Below are positions 5,146-8,075 of a stretch of 8,075 bases of DNA, piece after piece. How positions within the stretch are numbered: position 1 is the stretch's first letter; each line of letters starts with the position of its first letter. This DNA comes from Ruminococcus sp. UBA7477. GTDB lineage: Bacteria > Bacillota > Clostridia > Oscillospirales > Ruminococcaceae. The notes under the pieces were generated by a model, which saw only the letters and a list, made by a program, of their open reading frames with translations, was not told the DNA's origin and made no database searches. The position numbers and the translations under genes were made by a program. The stretch covers positions 1,113 to 9,187 of the forward strand of contig DLOT01000007.1 in NCBI GenBank assembly GCA_002479715.1. The letters are read 5' to 3'.

Positions 5146-7446
5146 TTATTTGTGAGCCTTTTTAGACTTCCTCTGCTGCCAGTGAACCCACAGCGTCGGT
5201 GCGATGCAGTTTGAGGAATAAACGCCCGAGAGCATACCGACTATGATCGGGAGCGAGAAGCTCATGATCGAGGTGATTCCGTAGATATAGCATACAACGC
5301 ATACAACGATCATAGCCATAACGGTGGTGACGGTCGTGTGTATAGAGCGGCCGAGAGTTTCGGTAATACTTGTGTTGACAAGCTCGTCGATAGGTGTTTT
5401 TGCGCCGAGGAGCCGTCTGTTCTCGCGTATCCTGTCGTAGATGATTATTGTCGCGTTGATAGAGTAGCCGAGAATGGTCAGCAAAACCGCCATGAAGTTT
5501 GAATCTATACTGTATCCGAGGATAACGAACGAGCCGTAGACAAAGAACATATCATGAACCAGCGCGACAACGCACATACAGCCTGCCGAAAGACCGCCGA
5601 TGTTCTTGAATCTGAAGCCTATATAGATGACCATTATTACCGCCGCGAAAACTACCGCGACAAGGCACTTGAAGAAGAACTCCTTGCCGTTTGATGCGGC
5701 AACATCGGTGGAGCTCAAAAGCTCCAGCTTGTTGTCTGCGAAGGTCTCGGTCAGCTTTTCCTTTACGGCAAGCTGCTTTTCAGACGATATGCCCTGCTTT
5801 GAAGAGAAGGTCAGCTTGACTGTCTGAGAGCCGTCTGCCATACTTTCTCCGGTGGTAACATTTACTGATTCGCCGATGGTATCCTTGACGGTTTTGGCGA
5901 CAGCGTTTGTGTCGATGCTGCCCGAATACTCGTATTCAATGATCGTTCCGCCTTCAAATTCAACGGCAACATTGAGCCCTCTGAAGAATGTCAGGCCGAT
6001 AAACAGTGCGATAAGCAAGGCCGATGCCGCATAAAATTTCTTGCTGTGCGTTGTGACGCTGAGCATTTTCTTCGGCTTGTCGGAGGGAACGCCGTTGTAG
6101 AGCGAGTGCTTTCTGAAGCACTTGAATTTTGAAAGTGAGGCAAGCATGAGCCTTGAGCACCAGATTCCGAACACGAAGTTGAGGATAATGCCCACAAGCA
6201 ATGTGTAGCCGAGAGAGTATATCGTTCCTGCGGCGGAAGCGCCGAATGCGAAGAACAGGGGCTTGAGAAGTGTTCCGAAAACGCTGTCCGTCGGGCCGAA
6301 CGCGCCCATCAGGATAACCGCGACGAAAACAACGGTGATATTGCTGTCGAACACTGCCGACCAGGCACGCTTGTAGCCCAGCTCTATAGCGCCGCCGAGG
6401 GATTTACCTGCGCGAAGCTCTTCCTTGATCCTTTCGGCAGTGATAACGTTGGCGTCAACTCCCATACCGACCGAGAGAATAATGCCTGCGATACCGGGAA
6501 TGGTAAGCGTAAAGCTTTCGATGTTGTTAAAGAAGCCCGAAACCGCCGCCAGAGATCCTACGACCTGACCTGCCAGCGCAATGCAGGCGACAAAGCCCGG
6601 CAGTCTGTAAACGCAGATCATATATACGGCGATACATATGATCGCGATGATTCCGGCATAGACCATAGCCGTTCTGGCGCCTGTGCCGAGCGTCGGTGAA
6701 ATGGTGCTTGTGCTTGTTGCTTCCATCTTTATGGGGAGCGCTCCGGCGTTGATCTTGTCGGCAAGAGCCTTTGCGCTTTCATATGTGAAGTTGCCCGAGA
6801 TCATCGCGTTGCCGTCGGTGATGTCGGCACTTACGGTCGCAGTGGAGATGTTCGTTTCATCCATCCATACGGAGATATATCCTCCGTTTGCGTGAAGCTC
6901 GGTCGTTGCGTCGGCAAAGACCTTCGTTCCCTCGGCGTTGAGCTTGAGGTTAACGACCCACTTGCCTGTTTCGGTATTCTGAGCAGCCTGAGCCGAATCA
7001 ACAGCGGTTCCGGTCATGATAAGCTCGCCGTCGGCAGTCTGACCCTTCACGAAGCGAAGCTCTGCCATATCGCCCAGCTCGTTTACTGCCGCCTCGGCGT
7101 CAAAGTCGGTCTCTCCCGATGCCCACGGGAATGAAACCATGACCTTGTCCTTTACCGAGTCAACATAGACCTCGCTGTCGGTTATATTCAGGCTGACAAG
7201 GCGCTGCTCTATAACGGTCTTGGCAGCATTCAGTTCGTCCTCGGTCGCATCCGCTCCGTCGGCAGGCTCGAAGATGGTGTTAACGCCGCCCTGGATGTCT
7301 ATGCCCCACCGAATATCGTCAACACCCTTGATATATGTGTTGGTAATGTCGCCGTAGGTATTATGAACGCCGAACAGCGTAAGATACGCAAAAGCGGCGA
7401 TCAGAACAACAACGATAAAAAAGACAGGTTTTTTTACACGTCGCAC
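5146..7446 (-). CDS. secDF: Fused protein translocase subunit SecDF
   Basis: A SecD-SecF fusion that uses the proton (or ion) gradient to help pull proteins through SecYEG. From the GTG start it has 766 residues with a 12-helix plan. SecD half: first helix about 7-26, the D1-type motif WGIDIQGG (47-54), a compact extracellular P1 region (about 60-245), five helices (about 260-430) and the VDANVITAERIKEE motif with the relay aspartate at 331. SecF half: first helix about 472-490, FEGG (497-500), a smaller extracellular domain, five helices, YSINATIIIYDRIREN (661-676) and the conserved arginine at 700 in LGRSIHTT. The acid usually seen in SIND is alanine 665. I chose GTG at 7446 because AGGGGG lies ten bases before it; the in-frame ATG at 7485 has no ribosome site and falls almost on the predicted transcription start. 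It is transcribed alone, with its own promoter and terminator. Confidence 0.95.
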   Translation of the reverse strand: MRRVKKPVFFIVVVLIAAFAYLTLFGVHNTYGDITNTYIKGVDDIRWGIDIQGGVNTIFEPADGADATEDELNAAKTVIEQRLVSLNITDSEVYVDSVKDKVMVSFPWASGETDFDAEAAVNELGDMAELRFVKGQTADGELIMTGTAVDSAQAAQNTETGKWVVNLKLNAEGTKVFADATTELHANGGYISVWMDETNISTATVSADITDGNAMISGNFTYESAKALADKINAGALPIKMEATSTSTISPTLGTGARTAMVYAGIIAIICIAVYMICVYRLPGFVACIALAGQVVGSLAAVSGFFNNIESFTLTIPGIAGIILSVGMGVDANVITAERIKEELRAGKSLGGAIELGYKRAWSAVFDSNITVVFVAVILMGAFGPTDSVFGTLLKPLFFAFGASAAGTIYSLGYTLLVGIILNFVFGIWCSRLMLASLSKFKCFRKHSLYNGVPSDKPKKMLSVTTHSKKFYAASALLIALFIGLTFFRGLNVAVEFEGGTIIEYEYSGSIDTNAVAKTVKDTIGESVNVTTGESMADGSQTVKLTFSSKQGISSEKQLAVKEKLTETFADNKLELLSSTDVAASNGKEFFFKCLVAVVFAAVIMVIYIGFRFKNIGGLSAGCMCVVALVHDMFFVYGSFVILGYSIDSNFMAVLLTILGYSINATIIIYDRIRENRRLLGAKTPIDELVNTSITETLGRSIHTTVTTVMAMIVVCVVCYIYGITSIMSFSLPIIVGMLSGVYSSNCIAPTLWVHWQQRKSKKAHK

Positions 7447-7456
7447 TTTTATAAAG

Positions 7457-7462
7457 CCCCCT
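7457..7462 (-). promoter_or_regulatory. Ribosome binding site deciding the secDF start
   Basis: AGGGGG on the minus strand, ten bases upstream of GTG at 7446, is the only Shine-Dalgarno-like sequence near the secDF start. The upstream ATG (7485) is preceded by GATGTTGA, which has none. Confidence 0.65.
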
Positions 7463-7494
7463 AATATTTTTTGCCGAAAAAGCATTCAACATCT

Positions 7495-7523
7495 ATTATA
7501 AAGAAAAACGGCGAAAAAGTCAA
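7495..7523 (-). promoter_or_regulatory. Consensus promoter of secDF
   Basis: TTGACT (7523-7518), a 17-base spacer and TATAAT (7500-7495) on the minus strand are an almost perfect sigma-A promoter. Transcription is expected near 7488, giving a leader of about 40 bases to the GTG at 7446. Confidence 0.88.
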
Positions 7524-7572
7524 GAGAAACTTTTGCAAACGGCTCCCGCCCGCTGTCAACATTCTTTCGCGA

Positions 7573-7601
7573 TTGACTTTGACGGTATACAGTGATATAA
7601 T
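7573..7601 (+). promoter_or_regulatory. Consensus promoter of the isomerase-like gene
   Basis: TTGACT (7573-7578), a 17-base spacer and TATAAT (7596-7601) make an almost perfect sigma-A promoter firing away from secDF, with transcription expected near 7608. The two divergent -35 boxes are about 50 bases apart. I see no palindromic operator between them, so both look constitutive. Confidence 0.87.
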
Positions 7602-7647
7602 AAACTTGAGCAAAACTGTCGGAAAACAACGAAAGGGGAGGTTTGCT

Positions 7648-8075
7648 TTGGCGTATAACGTCGGCGTTTCGACTGCCTGCCTTTATCCTATGCTGACCGA
7701 GCAGGCAGCTATGGAGCTTTGCAAGCGGGATATCAAAACGATCGAGATATTCATAAACTCGCCCTGTGAGATGAAAAGGAGATTTGTAAAGCAGCTCAAA
7801 GCCATGCTGGATTTCTACGGCGTATCAGTCGCGGCTGTCCACCCGTTCACCTGCGAGCTGGAAACGATGCTGTTTTTTACAAACTAACCCCGCCGCTTCA
7901 ACGACGGGCTTGACTACTATAAAAAGTTTTTCGAGGTATGCAGTCTTCTGGGTGCGGGTATTTTCGTTCTGCACGGAAACAACAGGCGTAATCTCTGCCC
8001 CGAGGAGGCATATTTCGAGAGATTCGCCCGTTTTAACGAGATCTCAGGCGGCTTCGGCGTGACGGTCGCGCATGA
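7648..8075 (+). pseudogene. Sugar phosphate isomerase/epimerase-like gene with in-frame TAA, right end cut by window
   Basis: The gene starts at TTG (7648), six bases after AAAGGGGAGG. Residues 2-13 (AYNVGVSTACLY) and the strand TIEIFI are typical of the xylose-isomerase-like TIM barrel family of sugar phosphate isomerases/epimerases. Codon 80 (7885-7887) is TAA, ending a 79-residue product in FFTN. The same frame then continues without another stop to the edge, reading PRRFNDGLDYYKKFFEV, then LLGAGIFVLHGNN (a typical TIM-barrel strand) and ERFARFNEI. The whole is 142 codons with one stop, and relatives as I recall them have tyrosine at this position, so a single base change (TAC or TAT to TAA) explains it. 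No frameshift is involved and no good restart codon follows. Promoter and ribosome site look intact, which points to a recent mutation or a sequencing error. Substrate unknown. Confidence 0.8.

Noticed and set aside
7471..7647. N-terminal extension of the isomerase-like gene to the ATG at 7471
   Set aside because: It would run through two divergent consensus promoters and does not look like the family. TTG at 7648 has AAAGGGGAGG six bases upstream and starts exactly at the expected first strand.
7885..7890. Frameshift in the isomerase-like gene
   Set aside because: The reading frame is the same before and after the stop, so a single substitution and not an indel explains the break.

Overview
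The window suggests an endospore-forming member of the Clostridia, most like the Ruminococcaceae/Oscillospiraceae. It carries a GerA-family spore germination protein, a DUF421 (YetF) plus DUF4363 membrane pair, a fused SecDF, a lipoprotein-type sugar-binding protein, strong Shine-Dalgarno sites and clear housekeeping (sigma-A type) promoters. No gene allows a species call, so this placement is inference from gene content and protein style.

Layout. Bases 1-1378 (minus) hold the N-terminal 459 residues of a GerA-type germination protein that runs off the left edge. A 284-base divergent spacer with several inverted repeats separates it from a translationally coupled pair on the plus strand: a DUF421/YetF membrane protein (1663-2331) and a DUF4363 protein (2328-2699). 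A GNAT acetyltransferase follows (2803-3240) with its own promoter. A bidirectional terminator at 3284-3308 sits between it and a convergent solute-binding lipoprotein gene (3333-4826, minus). The upstream region of that gene is the richest regulatory stretch here: an extended -10 promoter, two near-perfect tandem palindromes covering the predicted transcription start and early leader, a degenerate third copy, a cre-like site and a further inverted repeat. Next come a terminator (5071-5115) and secDF (minus; best start is GTG at 7446, not the upstream ATG at 7485). A 200-base divergent spacer carries two back-to-back consensus promoters. The window ends in a sugar phosphate isomerase/epimerase-like gene (from 7648, plus), which is interrupted by an in-frame TAA at 7885-7887 and then continues in the same frame to the edge.

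How the genes relate. GerA and the DUF421/DUF4363 pair plausibly act together in the spore inner membrane. The solute-binding protein is an orphan (no permease or ATPase in view) and appears to be under specific repression plus possible carbon catabolite control. SecDF is a housekeeping protein-export factor. I found no CRISPR array, insertion sequence, tRNA or rRNA. I see no strong candidate for a wholly new system; the best leads are the stop-interrupted gene, the operator cluster before the solute-binding protein gene, and the missing conserved acid in the SecF half of SecDF.
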